A DNA stretch of 64,000 nucleotides from Bacteroidota bacterium (GCA_023393915.1 JAEXBS010000047.1:186001-250000); one strand, 5' to 3'; shown: positions 32,379-41,267, counted from the stretch's first letter. Notes: generated by a model from the letters alone, not told the origin. A program made the numbers and translations.

Positions 32379-32822
32379 TTATCCGAATTTTTCAGTGAGT
32401 TTACGCGCTTTCTTCTCTAAAGCTTGATCAAGTAATTCATAAACGAGATCAAAACCCTTTTGTCCTCCAAAGTAGGGATCAGGCACCGACTGCCCTTCTT
32501 CCAAAACCAATTGAATTTTTTCTTCTTGCTCTTTGGTAGAGGCCAAAGAAAGTGCATTGTCTTTATTGTCCTTATCCATACAAAAAATCAAGTCAAATTC
32601 CTCTAAATCACTAGCTTTCAATCCTTTTGCTCGATGAGTCGTTAAATCGACCCCTCGCTTTCTAGCGGTCTCAATCATTCTTGGATCCGCTCCTTCACCT
32701 TCATGCAAAGAAGAGGTTCCACGACTTTCGATCGTAAAATTCTCTGAGACCTTAAGCTTTAATAAAGCTTCAGCCAAGGGACTTCGGCATATATTGCCTA
32801 AACACAGCATCATGATTTTCAT
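32379..32822 (-). CDS. Low molecular weight protein-tyrosine phosphatase
   Basis: The 147-residue product has the CX5R phosphate loop near its start (CLGNICRS, C7 to R13) and the general-acid Asp in VPDPYFGG, the two defining features. It dephosphorylates phosphotyrosine proteins; in bacteria the partners are often polysaccharide-export kinases, none of which is nearby. The start is set at 32820-32822 (MKIMMLCLGN), since an ATG at 32870 would add 16 hydrophobic residues before the catalytic loop. It lies 87 bp downstream of dnaA, same strand. Confidence 0.91.
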   Translation of the reverse strand: MKIMMLCLGNICRSPLAEALLKLKVSENFTIESRGTSSLHEGEGADPRMIETARKRGVDLTTHRAKGLKASDLEEFDLIFCMDKDNKDNALSLASTKEQEEKIQLVLEEGQSVPDPYFGGQKGFDLVYELLDQALEKKARKLTEKFG

Positions 32823-32909
32823 AAGGAGATAATTTAAAGCACTAGTTAAACAAAAAAAAATGAAAAACAAAACTGCTTTTCATTTATGACAAAGGTTAAC
32901 GCAAAAGAA

Positions 32910-34358
32910 TTACTTTTTAATTCTTTCTGTCAGCTCCTTAACGTATTTTTTAATTTCTTTATCAATTTTAGAAACATCTTTTATCGTCTCACAAGCGTAC
33001 ATCACAGTCGAATGGTCCTTTCCTCCCATTTCTTCACCAATTTTGGTGAACGTTGATTTCGTGAATTCCTTTGAAAAATACATCGCTAGCTGTCGAGGTA
33101 ATGCGATATCTCTTTTTCTAGATTTGGAAAGAAGTTGCTCACGATTGATTCCAAAGTAATCACAAACTACTTCTTGAATGTACGGTATACTAATTACTTT
33201 CTTCTGAGTGGAAGCGATTTTATTAATCGTATCCTTTAATAGCTCTAAACTTAATTCTGATTTATAAATAGTAGAATACGCAATGACGGAATTAATCACG
33301 CCGATAAGTTCTCTCACGTTGGATTTAACTTCGCCTGCAAGATAGTCTACCATATCATCGGTTAAGACAATTCCATCGCGGCTTAATTTATCAACAATGA
33401 TTTTTCTACGTGTTTCAAAATCAGGAGATTTGATCTCTGCAGAAAGACCCCATTTAAAACGAGAAACAATACGCTCTTGAATATCTTGAATGTCTACTGG
33501 AGCTTTATCCGAAGTTAGAACAATCTGCTTTCCATTCTGATGCAGATAATCAAATATATGGAAGAACGAATCCTGCGTTGCAGCTTTACCGGATAAAAAC
33601 TGAATATCATCAATGATCAGCACGTCTACCATTTGATAGTAGTTCTGAAAATCAGTTTTATTGGAAGCTTTTGCTGCGGATATAAACTGCTGAATGAACT
33701 TTTCTGAAGATAAGTACAATACTACTTTATCGGGGAAATTATTCTTAATCTCAAGTCCGATGGCATGTGCAACGTGGGTTTTACCTACCCCTACACCTCC
33801 ATGTAAAAACAGAGGGTTAAAGGCGGTACCTCCTGGTCTTTTTGCAATGGATTTCGCTACCGTTGAGGCAAATTTATTGCTTTCTCCTTCAACGAAATTA
33901 TCAAATGAGAGATGCGCGATAAGATTAGAATCTATAGAGACTTTCTGGATTCCAGGTGCCACCATAGGATGAATAGGATTCTTAGCAACAGGACGAACTT
34001 GTTGCATTTTCGGTGGAGCAACAGAATTCCCCTTTAAATTTTGTACAATCGGTTTCTCCTTACCTGCTGGTTTGTTTTCCATTACGGAATACCAAAGCTT
34101 TACTCCTTTACCGATATTTTTTCGAAGGGCTGCAGAGAGAAGTGAAAGGTAAGTATCCTCGATGTACTCTTTATAAAAGTCACTTGGAACTAGAAGGGTA
34201 AGATTGTGATTCACTAAAGAAAGTGGTTGCACTTTGTCAAATAATAGATCAAAGGAACTTTCTAGCTTTTTAAGATCGTCACCATCTTCTGCCGCATTCA
34301 AGTTGTCACGCATGAATTGCAGACACTTTTCCCATACCAATGATAAATCTTGATCCAT
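32910..34358 (-). CDS. dnaA: Chromosomal replication initiator DnaA
   Basis: DnaA binds oriC boxes and melts the origin. The 482 residues show domain I (residues 1-90), a linker, the AAA+ domain III with Walker A GGVGVGKTHVAHAIG, Walker B VLIIDDIQFL and SRFKWGLSAEI, and DNA-binding domain IV with SRKRDIALPRQLAMYFSKE and GGKDHSTVMYACETI. The flanks contain no cluster of DnaA boxes, so the gene probably lies away from the origin, as is frequent in Bacteroidota. It is divergent from an acyl-CoA thioesterase. Confidence 0.97.
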   Translation of the reverse strand: MDQDLSLVWEKCLQFMRDNLNAAEDGDDLKKLESSFDLLFDKVQPLSLVNHNLTLLVPSDFYKEYIEDTYLSLLSAALRKNIGKGVKLWYSVMENKPAGKEKPIVQNLKGNSVAPPKMQQVRPVAKNPIHPMVAPGIQKVSIDSNLIAHLSFDNFVEGESNKFASTVAKSIAKRPGGTAFNPLFLHGGVGVGKTHVAHAIGLEIKNNFPDKVVLYLSSEKFIQQFISAAKASNKTDFQNYYQMVDVLIIDDIQFLSGKAATQDSFFHIFDYLHQNGKQIVLTSDKAPVDIQDIQERIVSRFKWGLSAEIKSPDFETRRKIIVDKLSRDGIVLTDDMVDYLAGEVKSNVRELIGVINSVIAYSTIYKSELSLELLKDTINKIASTQKKVISIPYIQEVVCDYFGINREQLLSKSRKRDIALPRQLAMYFSKEFTKSTFTKIGEEMGGKDHSTVMYACETIKDVSKIDKEIKKYVKELTERIKK

Positions 34359-34472
34359 AAATTACACAAAAAAATCGAATTGAAGTCTATATTTGACTAC
34401 CCTTAAGTAGAAAACAAAGATGACAAAAATAATTCTCATAAAAAAACATTTTCCGTCTTGATTATTTAGAAA

Positions 34473-34480
34473 TATATTTG
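34473..34480 (+). promoter_or_regulatory. -7 element for the thioesterase gene
   Basis: TATATTTG fits TAnnTTTG and ends 24 bp before the ATG at 34505. An in-frame ATG at 34478 overlaps the box and is unlikely to be used. Confidence 0.5.
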
Positions 34481-34504
34481 TATGTTCAAATAAAAACCAA
34501 CAAT

Positions 34505-34918
34505 ATGCTACATACAATTCACTCAATACGTGTACGTTACGGAGAAACCGATCCGATGAAGTACGTCTATTATGGTCAATACGCTCACTACCTTGAGGCG
34601 GCTCGAGTGGAGCAATTAAGGGAGGTAGGTATCTCTTATGATGAGCTAGAAAAGTTGGGAATTTGGCTTCCGGTTTCTGAATTTAATATCCGATATAAAA
34701 AGCCTGCACGTTACGATGATGTTCTTCATATCCATACCTATTTAAAGAAGAAACCTAGCGTTAGAATGCATTTTGAATACCAGATTTTTAACGATCAAGA
34801 AGAACTATTGACCGAGGCCGAGGTGACCTTGTATTTTTTTGATGCCATCCATCAACGCATTTCTCGGTGCCCCGATTTTCTACTGGAACTCATTGAAAAA
34901 AAATGGACCGAGGAATAG
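34505..34918 (+). CDS. Acyl-CoA thioesterase (YbgC/4-hydroxybenzoyl-CoA thioesterase type)
   Basis: The 137-residue product is a hot-dog-fold thioesterase. VRYGETDPMKYVYYGQYAHYLEAAR carries the conserved Asp of the active site in the YbgC branch. The later strands (VRMHFEYQIFNDQEELLTEAEVTLYFFD) complete the fold. It hydrolyses short acyl-CoA or acyl-ACP thioesters in the cytoplasm. The start is chosen from the promoter position. It is divergent from dnaA and followed 42 bp later by pepE, so the two could share a transcript. Confidence 0.88.
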   Translation: MLHTIHSIRVRYGETDPMKYVYYGQYAHYLEAARVEQLREVGISYDELEKLGIWLPVSEFNIRYKKPARYDDVLHIHTYLKKKPSVRMHFEYQIFNDQEELLTEAEVTLYFFDAIHQRISRCPDFLLELIEKKWTEE

Positions 34919-34960
34919 GAAATTGTCCATCAAACATTAACTTTACGCTTTATCACGATT

Positions 34961-35653
34961 ATGAATCTACTACTTGCTTCCACTTCCACCCTATTTGGCG
35001 GATCTTACCTAGAATACATTAAAGAAGAAATCAAAGAACTTTTTTCAGGAATTGATCAAATCCTTTTCGTGCCCTATGCACGCCCTTCGGGTATTTCCCA
35101 CGAAGAGTACACTGAGAAGGCAAGAGAATTTTTTGAATCGATAGGAATCCAAGTAAAAGGAATTCATGAGTATCCAGATCCTAAAGAAGCTATAAAAGAA
35201 GCAAAAGGATATTTTACTGGTGGTGGTAACACTTTTCTCCTTTTAAAAACGCTCTATGATCTCGAATTAATAGAAGTGCTTACCCGTGAGATTAAAAGAG
35301 AAAAGCCTTATCTGGGCACCAGCGCAGGGAGCAATATAGCGGGACAAACTATTGGTACAACCAATGATATGCCCATTGTCGAGCCTTCCAGTTTTAAAGC
35401 CCTTGGACTTGTCCCACTCAATTTAAATCCCCATTATTTGGATCCTGATCCCAATTTAAAGCACAATGGTGAAACTAGGGAGACAAGAATCAAAGAATTT
35501 CTCACGCAAAACGAAATGAAAGTTGTGGGACTTAGAGAAGGAAATTGGATCCGAAGAATTGGCGATCGAATCACCTTGGAAGGACCTTATACCAGTCGGA
35601 TCTTTGAAAAAGGCAGTGATCCCGTGGAGCAAGAATCAGGAACCTTATTATAG
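34961..35653 (+). CDS. pepE: Dipeptidase E (alpha-aspartyl dipeptidase)
   Basis: This S51 serine peptidase splits dipeptides with N-terminal Asp. The 230-residue product has nucleophile S121 in GTSAGS, H158 in NPHYLDP and E193 in LREGNW, one residue on from the Salmonella PepE triad (S120, H157, E192). The conserved FTGGGNTF lies at 85-92. It has no signal peptide. It belongs to the same family as the cyanophycinase at 11521-12414 but has the shorter dipeptidase form, so it acts on alpha-Asp dipeptides rather than the polymer. Confidence 0.94.
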   Translation: MNLLLASTSTLFGGSYLEYIKEEIKELFSGIDQILFVPYARPSGISHEEYTEKAREFFESIGIQVKGIHEYPDPKEAIKEAKGYFTGGGNTFLLLKTLYDLELIEVLTREIKREKPYLGTSAGSNIAGQTIGTTNDMPIVEPSSFKALGLVPLNLNPHYLDPDPNLKHNGETRETRIKEFLTQNEMKVVGLREGNWIRRIGDRITLEGPYTSRIFEKGSDPVEQESGTLL

Positions 35654-35706
35654 AAGAAGAAAAAAGGGACTGATTTTTGTTCCCTAGAAGAAAAAAAGTC
35701 CCGATT

Positions 35707-35997
35707 ATGAAAAATCTATTATACCTCACACTCGCCTTACTATTAAGTCTTTCGTCCTGCGCAGTCAATGTGAATGAAAAGAAAGCGGAAGTAATTTCAG
35801 ATTGTACAGGACTATACATACGTCTAGACGAGGGTGATTACCTAGTATGCAATCAAGAACTACTAAGAGACAAGGTTGGAAAAGAAGTATCTGTAACTTT
35901 TGAAAAGACCGATCAATGCCCTGAATTCAAGGACAAGGTGGTTTGCATGATGTATCATGAAAACCTAGGTTTAGTACGCGTTACTTCTGTGAGATAA
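35707..35997 (+). CDS. Small lipoprotein, unknown function
   Basis: The product is 96 residues from the ATG at 35707. A signal peptide with lipobox LSLSSC predicts lipidation at Cys16. The mature part is short and strand-rich (CTGLYIRLDEGDYLVCNQELL...VSVTFEKTDQC) with four further Cys (CTGLY, LVC, DQC, VVCM), possibly two disulfides. No family is recognised. An earlier in-frame ATG at 35677 would put charged residues before the signal peptide. It sits between pepE and the converging lgt gene. Two imperfect AGAAGAAAAAA repeats lie in the upstream gap. Confidence 0.68.
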   Translation: MKNLLYLTLALLLSLSSCAVNVNEKKAEVISDCTGLYIRLDEGDYLVCNQELLRDKVGKEVSVTFEKTDQCPEFKDKVVCMMYHENLGLVRVTSVR

Positions 35998-37260
35998 TTA
36001 ATCCGGTTTTCCGTTCTCTTCTGGAGTGATGGTGTTTTTCTTGGAATAGATAAGTACCCCTATACCTATTAATATAAAAGGTATAGATAGAATTTGACCG
36101 GTGTTCAGTCCCGCAATTTGGATGAATTCATCTCCCTGCGGCTCCTTTAAGTACTCTACGAAGAAACGAATCGACCAGAGGATAATAAAGAAAACACCAA
36201 ACAAAAATCCTTGCTGGTACTTCACTTTGGTATAGCGGTAGAGCATCCAAAGCAAAATAAATAGTAGGAAATAACCTCCCGCTTCAAGTAGCTGAGTAGG
36301 ATACCTTGGAACAGTAACTCCGTATTCACTACTCATCTGTGGGAACAATACTGCAAGAGGAGAATCCACTGCTACGGGCTTTCCTATAATTTCCGAATTG
36401 AAAAAATTACCAATTCGTACAAAAGCACCTCCTAGCGCAACTACAATTCCAATTCGGTCGTATACCCAAAATGGGTGCTTCTTTATAACCTTTAAAGCGT
36501 AATATAATGTTGTTGCGATCAGCGCAATGGCAGCTCCATGACTTGCTAGTCCCGCAAAACCCGTAAATCTAAGTTCAGGTTTTGTTTGAATGGGTAAAAA
36601 TACACTCCAAAAATCCTGTTGAAAAAGTTCGGGCTGATAAAATATCACATGACCTAATCTCGCGCCTAAAATAGTTCCTAAAAGCGTCCAAGTGAAGAGT
36701 GGATCTAGGTATTTCGCATTGACTCCATCGATTTTAAAGATCCGAGCCATAAGCAGATAACCTAATCCAAAAGCCAGTACAAACATTAAGCTGTAGTAAT
36801 GGATATTGAGTGGCCCAAGCTTGAGCCCTGTGCTTGGATCCCAAATAAGAAAAGGAGTCTTTAATTCAACCTGCTTTTCAGGGGTGATAATGTTTTCAGG
36901 TCCTTTAGGAAGATATAAATACTTTAAATCTTCACTTCCAAGGAAGTCACTTTCTCCCAAAGGCACAAATTCTTTGGTCAATAATTGATAACCTGCCGAG
37001 CGATACATTTCAAAAATTCCGGTTCCCTGATAAGATTTTAAATGATCATTTAAAATGACCAAAACATTATCGTTTTGCTCTTTTCCTGGAAAACTATAAA
37101 ACTTCTCGTAGTCGGTTGTAGAGAAAATTTTCACTGGAATATTCTTCCCTCCTTCAACGAGCGCTCCATCAGAAAACTCCTGAGCAGAATTCTGAGCGAA
37201 TAAAAACGTTGAAAAAGCTAAAAACAATGGAACAAAAAGGGAAAAATAAGAGAATCTCAT
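35998..37260 (-). CDS. lgt: Prolipoprotein diacylglyceryl transferase with an extra N-terminal secreted domain
   Basis: Lgt transfers diacylglycerol to the lipobox Cys of prolipoproteins in the inner membrane. Residues about 138-420 are a complete Lgt: FLIWDPSTGLKLGPLNIHYYSL, GTILGARLGHVIFY, SHGAAIALI, VRIGNFFNSEIIGKP and a last membrane segment. Before it lies a signal-peptide-like start (MRFSYFSLFVPLFLAFSTFLFAQ) and about 115 soluble residues of unknown family (KIFSTTDYEKFYSFPGKEQN and so on). Ordinary Lgt is about 270-300 residues. I start at 37258-37260, since a longer frame from 37356 would overlap yidD. yidD begins 10 bp upstream in the same operon. Confidence 0.9.
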   Translation of the reverse strand: MRFSYFSLFVPLFLAFSTFLFAQNSAQEFSDGALVEGGKNIPVKIFSTTDYEKFYSFPGKEQNDNVLVILNDHLKSYQGTGIFEMYRSAGYQLLTKEFVPLGESDFLGSEDLKYLYLPKGPENIITPEKQVELKTPFLIWDPSTGLKLGPLNIHYYSLMFVLAFGLGYLLMARIFKIDGVNAKYLDPLFTWTLLGTILGARLGHVIFYQPELFQQDFWSVFLPIQTKPELRFTGFAGLASHGAAIALIATTLYYALKVIKKHPFWVYDRIGIVVALGGAFVRIGNFFNSEIIGKPVAVDSPLAVLFPQMSSEYGVTVPRYPTQLLEAGGYFLLFILLWMLYRYTKVKYQQGFLFGVFFIILWSIRFFVEYLKEPQGDEFIQIAGLNTGQILSIPFILIGIGVLIYSKKNTITPEENGKPD

Positions 37261-37270
37261 TTGAACAGGT

Positions 37271-37528
37271 TTAATTAATATTTTGTTTTTTAGGTGGTAC
37301 AGGATCGTATCCAGACTTTCCCCAAGGATGACAAGACAGAATCCTCTTGGATCCAAGATAAAGACCTTTTAAAAGCCCATGGGTTTTAAGTGCTTCTAAT
37401 GTGTAATGCGAACACGTGGGCTGGAAACGGCAATTACTTCCTAAAAGGGGAGAAATAGCTAACTGATAAAATCGAATCAGCACGACCAAAGGGGCAATAA
37501 GAATGGTATTTATTCTAGATTTCTCCAC
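37271..37528 (-). CDS. yidD: Membrane protein insertion efficiency factor YidD
   Basis: YidD is a small protein thought to aid YidC-dependent insertion of membrane proteins. The 85 residues contain the family core LIRFYQLAISPLLGSNCRFQPTCSHYTLEAL and RILSCHPWGKSGYDPVP, with the conserved Cys residues. The start is a GTG at 37528-37526 (MEKSRINT). A -7 element ends only 4 bp before it, so the mRNA should be leaderless. lgt follows 10 bp downstream, so an envelope-biogenesis operon is formed. Confidence 0.92.
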   Translation of the reverse strand: MEKSRINTILIAPLVVLIRFYQLAISPLLGSNCRFQPTCSHYTLEALKTHGLLKGLYLGSKRILSCHPWGKSGYDPVPPKKQNIN

Positions 37529-37532
37529 TGTA

Positions 37533-37540
37533 CAAAAATA
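37533..37540 (-). promoter_or_regulatory. -7 element for yidD-lgt
   Basis: Minus-strand TATTTTTG fits TAnnTTTG and lies directly in front of the GTG start. A -33 TTG is not clear. Confidence 0.5.
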
Positions 37541-37582
37541 GAAGATTAATTTGAATTGTATGACGATAATTGCTAGTTTTCT

Positions 37583-37590
37583 TAACTTTG
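37583..37590 (+). promoter_or_regulatory. -7 element for rarA
   Basis: TAACTTTG fits TAnnTTTG. Transcription near 37594 would exclude the upstream TTG at 37570 as a start and favour TTG at 37609. Confidence 0.5.
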
Positions 37591-37608
37591 ACTCTTAAAG
37601 TCTTTAGT

Positions 37609-38889
37609 TTGAATTCGAATGCACCCTTAGCAGAAATTTTACGCCCTACGACCCTAGATGAAGTTCTTGGACAAGAACATTTAACTGGACCTCAAGGACC
37701 CATTCGTAGAATGCTAAAAAACGATACATTAAATTCCATTATTTTATGGGGCCCTCCTGGAACAGGAAAAACGACCATTGCGGAGATCATTTCTCAGAAG
37801 TCCAATCGAAAATTCTTTAAACTCTCGGCTGTTTCTAGTGGTGTTAAAGACGTTAGAGATGTAATAGAACAATCCAAAAAACAACACCTCTTTTCGGGAA
37901 AATCACCCATTTTATTTATCGATGAGATTCATCGTTTTAGTAAATCACAACAAGACTCTCTACTCCATGCAGTAGAAAAAGGCTGGATTGTACTCATTGG
38001 AGCAACTACAGAGAATCCAAGTTTTGAAGTGGTTTCGGCCCTGCTCTCTAGATCCCAAGTTTACGTTCTAAAGGCATTAGACTATGAAAAGTTAGAAGAA
38101 TTAGCTGCGGTGTCCATTTCAAAATTCAATGAACTAAATTCAACAAATTTAGAAGTGGAAAGTCCTGAGGCGTTCATCCAATACTCAGGCGGGGACGCTA
38201 GAAAGCTTATTAACTCAATAGAGCTTACTTTAGGGCAATTTATAAACGAAGAAAAAAATACGATTAGTTCTGAAGAAATTTTCCAAATTCTGCAGCAAAA
38301 CTTAGTGCTCTACGATAAATCGGGGGAACAGCACTACGACATAATTTCGGCCTTTATCAAATCGATCCGGGGCAGTGATCCTCAAGCTGCAGTCTATTGG
38401 CTCGCACGCATGATTGAAGGAGGTGAAGACCTCCAGTTCATCGCTCGCAGGCTATTAATACTTGCCTCTGAAGACATTGGACTGGCCAACCCTAATGCCC
38501 TTACCCTTGCAAACAGCTGTTTCCAAGCCGTTCGAGTGATTGGCTATCCTGAAGCTCGAATTCTTCTTGGTGAAACGGCCGTATACTTAGCTGCTTCTCC
38601 TAAATCAAACTCCACTTATAAGGCCATTGATGAGGCTTTAGCACTGGTTAGAAAAACAGGAAATCTAAGCGTTCCTCTTCACTTAAGAAATGCTCCCACC
38701 TCTTTAATGAAGAAACTGGACTATGGGAAAGATTATAAATATGCCCATGACCACAAGAACCATTTTGTGGATTTAGAGTTTCTACCTGAAGAAATTTCTG
38801 GAACAACCTTTTATCTTCCTGGCGACAATCCGACAGAAAATAAAATCCGCCATTCTTTAGAAGAAAAATGGAAGGATAAATACAAATAA
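37609..38889 (+). CDS. rarA: Replication-associated recombination protein A (RarA/MgsA AAA ATPase)
   Basis: RarA is a AAA+ protein that acts at stalled replication forks and gaps. The 426 residues from TTG 37609 (MNSNAPLAEILRPTTLDEVLGQ) match the usual N-terminus. Walker A is GPPGTGKTT, Walker B LFIDEIHRFSKSQQD, sensor 1 IGATTENPSFEV, and the C-terminal tetramerisation region includes RLLILASEDIGLANPNALT and LAASPKSNSTYKAI. There is no ATG near the N-terminus, so a TTG start is needed. It is divergent from yidD and convergent with a secreted small protein. Confidence 0.93.
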   Translation: MNSNAPLAEILRPTTLDEVLGQEHLTGPQGPIRRMLKNDTLNSIILWGPPGTGKTTIAEIISQKSNRKFFKLSAVSSGVKDVRDVIEQSKKQHLFSGKSPILFIDEIHRFSKSQQDSLLHAVEKGWIVLIGATTENPSFEVVSALLSRSQVYVLKALDYEKLEELAAVSISKFNELNSTNLEVESPEAFIQYSGGDARKLINSIELTLGQFINEEKNTISSEEIFQILQQNLVLYDKSGEQHYDIISAFIKSIRGSDPQAAVYWLARMIEGGEDLQFIARRLLILASEDIGLANPNALTLANSCFQAVRVIGYPEARILLGETAVYLAASPKSNSTYKAIDEALALVRKTGNLSVPLHLRNAPTSLMKKLDYGKDYKYAHDHKNHFVDLEFLPEEISGTTFYLPGDNPTENKIRHSLEEKWKDKYK

Positions 38890-38891
38890 TT

Positions 38892-39368
38892 TTACAAAGA
38901 CTTTTGCTTTAATAAATGAATAGAAAGATAGGATCCTTTTTCATCCCTAGTTACAATAGCGCTTTGGATTGCTGAGGGAAAAATTTTCAGGCTCTTATCT
39001 TCTAACCATACACCCTCAATCCAAAGACGATCGGAACTTGAAAGCCCACTTATTTTCATAATCTGATGAAAACTCACAGCATGCTCCTTTTCAATTGGTT
39101 TCTTTAATTCTATAAAAATAACCCCTTTAGCGAGTAAAGGCTCGATGCCCTCCCTATGCTCGGGAATCTCACTATTGTCTTTATAGACATGCATGGATTC
39201 AATTCTTTCAGGAGCGATTTGCTTCCATAAGGAACCGGACAAAGCATCGTTTACGAAAACAAAAGGTTGTGATTCTACAAGGGCATGCGACTCTTGACCC
39301 GCGACTTTTACAGTTGAGAACAATACTGTCACCGTTAATAGTAAACGATAGATACTTGAACTAATCAT
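38892..39368 (-). CDS. Secreted protein with a TonB-plug-like segment, unknown function
   Basis: The 158-residue product has a signal peptide (about residues 1-24, ending VAGQ). The segment PFVFVNDALSG, then IAPERIESMHVYKDNSEIP, then GVIFIELKK follows the order seen in the plug of TonB-dependent receptors (VVDGVPL, then IESIEVLKD, then GVILITTK). No barrel follows, so it is a free plug-like domain or a protein that mimics one. The C-terminal third is unrecognised. It lies 9 bp downstream of the GH43 gene and is probably cotranscribed, which could tie it to glycan handling at the outer membrane. Confidence 0.68.
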   Translation of the reverse strand: MISSSIYRLLLTVTVLFSTVKVAGQESHALVESQPFVFVNDALSGSLWKQIAPERIESMHVYKDNSEIPEHREGIEPLLAKGVIFIELKKPIEKEHAVSFHQIMKISGLSSSDRLWIEGVWLEDKSLKIFPSAIQSAIVTRDEKGSYLSIHLLKQKSL

Positions 39369-39377
39369 AATAGATTT

Positions 39378-41141
39378 TTATTCACTTTTAAAAACTTCTG
39401 ATCTCTCTGAAATACCACTTCCATTGAAAGCTTCAATTTGAAAATAGTAAGCGTCAGTTCTATCTGCTCCAGTGAAATAGTATTCATTTTTCCCATAAAC
39501 CATTATACTTCCATAAAGCTTATCGGGATCTTTACCAAAATAAATCACATAGCCATCTGCGAGAGGATTCTGTTGCCATTTCATCCAGATACTTCTTCTT
39601 TCACCGTACTTTTTCGGATCCGAACGCAGAGGGACAAAATTCAGAACAGGACCTGGCTTCTCGCCCTTGGCCTTTCCAAAAACGCGGAATCCTGATAAGG
39701 CAAATTTTCCTGTAGGCATCTTGATGTTTTCTATTTTTAAGTATCGGGCCCAATTTCCTTCCTCTAATTCCACATAATCGTGAGGAACATCGGTTTTGTT
39801 CTTACTCTTATCTACCAGAAGTTTCCATTTTTTGCCATCGAGTGAGGAATAAATCTTATACTGGTGAAATTTCCCAAGTGTCTTTCCGCGAAACTCTACG
39901 TCTTGATCCGCATAATTTATTTGTATCGCACGAATTTCACTCTGCGCTCCTAAATCCGTTTCAAACCACTCGCCGGAATCACCGGATTTTGCGCTCCAAT
40001 AGGTTTTGATGTCTTCATCAACGGCGTAATTAGGGGTAAACCCTCCCAAAGTTGAAGAAACTCTCACGGGCTTATTATAATTAAGTAACATCCACCCAGT
40101 GAAAAGACCCTTGGTAAAATCTTTTCCTTGGGCGTACTGTGGCAGAAGCGTTGGATAATCTCCATAGGCTGTATTGGCGTACATCACGTCATCTTTATCA
40201 AAGCCGGAAGGCCAAATTCCAAGACGACGTTCAAAATTATTCTTTGTTGAAATAAAAATAGTGGAAACGTGCCAGTATTGACCGTACTTGTCTTGAAAGG
40301 TAGAACCGTGACCTGCTCCCCTAGCAAATCCGCCCGGTTTATAAGAAAATGGATTGTGCTTTTGATATTCGTAACCCTCTAGCGGATTCTTTGAAACATA
40401 AACACCGTCCGCATATCCACTGAACTCGGTGGCTGGAGCTCCGTATTGCATGTAGTATTTGCCATTGTGCTTGGTCACCCATGCGCCCTCTACAAAAGGT
40501 TGCAAAAAAACATTGTCATTATATTCTCCAAAACGTTCCCAACCGTGATCTTCTGGTTTAAGTTTTACAATAGGTTTTACATAGCCTTCACTTTGCATGG
40601 TCTTGGTATTGATTTCCGTTCCAAGAAGCGGCCATTCGTTACTAGAGCCCCAGTACAGAAATAAGCGATCGGTATCCTCGTCGTAATGAAAAGCGGGATC
40701 CCATGCTCCTACTTTAAGTGTATCTACAGCAATCTCCCATTCATCCTTGGTGGGATTACCCGATTTCCAAATAGGAAAATCCGATTCCCAGGTAGAACCG
40801 TAAACATAAAGTGAGTCCTTCATCACCCAGGCTGCAGGTGCATTTAAATCATGGATGTATTTATCATCTCTCAGGAATTTTCTATATACAAATTCCCAGT
40901 TGAGCATGTCCTCACTATGCCAGTACCCTTCCTGATTGGTTGAAAAAAGGAACAAGCGATCTTTAAAATTAACAATGACAGGATCGGCAGTAGCCCGGTG
41001 TTTCCCCTGTTTTGAAAAAACTTCAAAGGGTGTGTATCCGTAATCTATATTAATTGGATTAGCATAGGTTTTTTGCTGAGCCAAAAGACTTTGAGACATG
41101 GCAAAAAACACAAGTAATGTAAACGCTCTAGTAAATGTCAT
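39378..41141 (-). CDS. Secreted glycoside hydrolase family 43-like enzyme with F5/8 type C domain
   Basis: The 587-residue product has a signal peptide (MTFTRAFTLLVFFAMSQSLLAQ). The five-bladed GH43-type catalytic part covers about 25-370, with ADPVIVNFKDRLFLF and GAWDPAFHYDEDTDRLFLYWG, plausible acidic sites. A discoidin/F5-8 type C module at about 375-500 has VRVSSTLGGFTPNYAVDEDIKTYW. A short FN3-like end follows (WMKWQQNPLADGYVIYFG). GH43 enzymes remove arabinose, xylose or galactose units from plant polysaccharides. The substrate is unknown and there is no SusC/SusD pair nearby. The start is set at 41139-41141, since the in-frame ATG at 41177 lies upstream of the predicted -7 box. Confidence 0.87.
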   Translation of the reverse strand: MTFTRAFTLLVFFAMSQSLLAQQKTYANPINIDYGYTPFEVFSKQGKHRATADPVIVNFKDRLFLFSTNQEGYWHSEDMLNWEFVYRKFLRDDKYIHDLNAPAAWVMKDSLYVYGSTWESDFPIWKSGNPTKDEWEIAVDTLKVGAWDPAFHYDEDTDRLFLYWGSSNEWPLLGTEINTKTMQSEGYVKPIVKLKPEDHGWERFGEYNDNVFLQPFVEGAWVTKHNGKYYMQYGAPATEFSGYADGVYVSKNPLEGYEYQKHNPFSYKPGGFARGAGHGSTFQDKYGQYWHVSTIFISTKNNFERRLGIWPSGFDKDDVMYANTAYGDYPTLLPQYAQGKDFTKGLFTGWMLLNYNKPVRVSSTLGGFTPNYAVDEDIKTYWSAKSGDSGEWFETDLGAQSEIRAIQINYADQDVEFRGKTLGKFHQYKIYSSLDGKKWKLLVDKSKNKTDVPHDYVELEEGNWARYLKIENIKMPTGKFALSGFRVFGKAKGEKPGPVLNFVPLRSDPKKYGERRSIWMKWQQNPLADGYVIYFGKDPDKLYGSIMVYGKNEYYFTGADRTDAYYFQIEAFNGSGISERSEVFKSE

Positions 41142-41164
41142 AAAATGGAAAATAAGGGTAATTT

Positions 41165-41198
41165 CAAAGGTAATCATTTTTCAAAAGAAAGCTTACAA
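41165..41198 (-). promoter_or_regulatory. Promoter of the GH43 gene
   Basis: Minus strand: TTG (41198-41196), 23 nt, TACCTTTG (41172-41165). The spacing is at the upper limit. Confidence 0.5.
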
Positions 41199-41267
41199 CA
41201 ACTTTTAATAATTAAGATGAGGACCAATTTCCTAACCACTTAAAAGCAAATAAACTAGCTCCCTAGT

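Noticed and set aside
34359..34504. Replication origin beside dnaA
   Set aside because: No DnaA boxes lie in the dnaA flanks. Single copies of TTATCCACA at 20659-20667 and TGTGGATAA at 46004-46012 lie in coding DNA and are not clustered.
11521..35653. pepE as part of the cyanophycin pathway
   Set aside because: It is the same peptidase family as cyanophycinase, but it has the dipeptidase triad, acts on alpha-Asp dipeptides and lies 22 kb away in a different unit.
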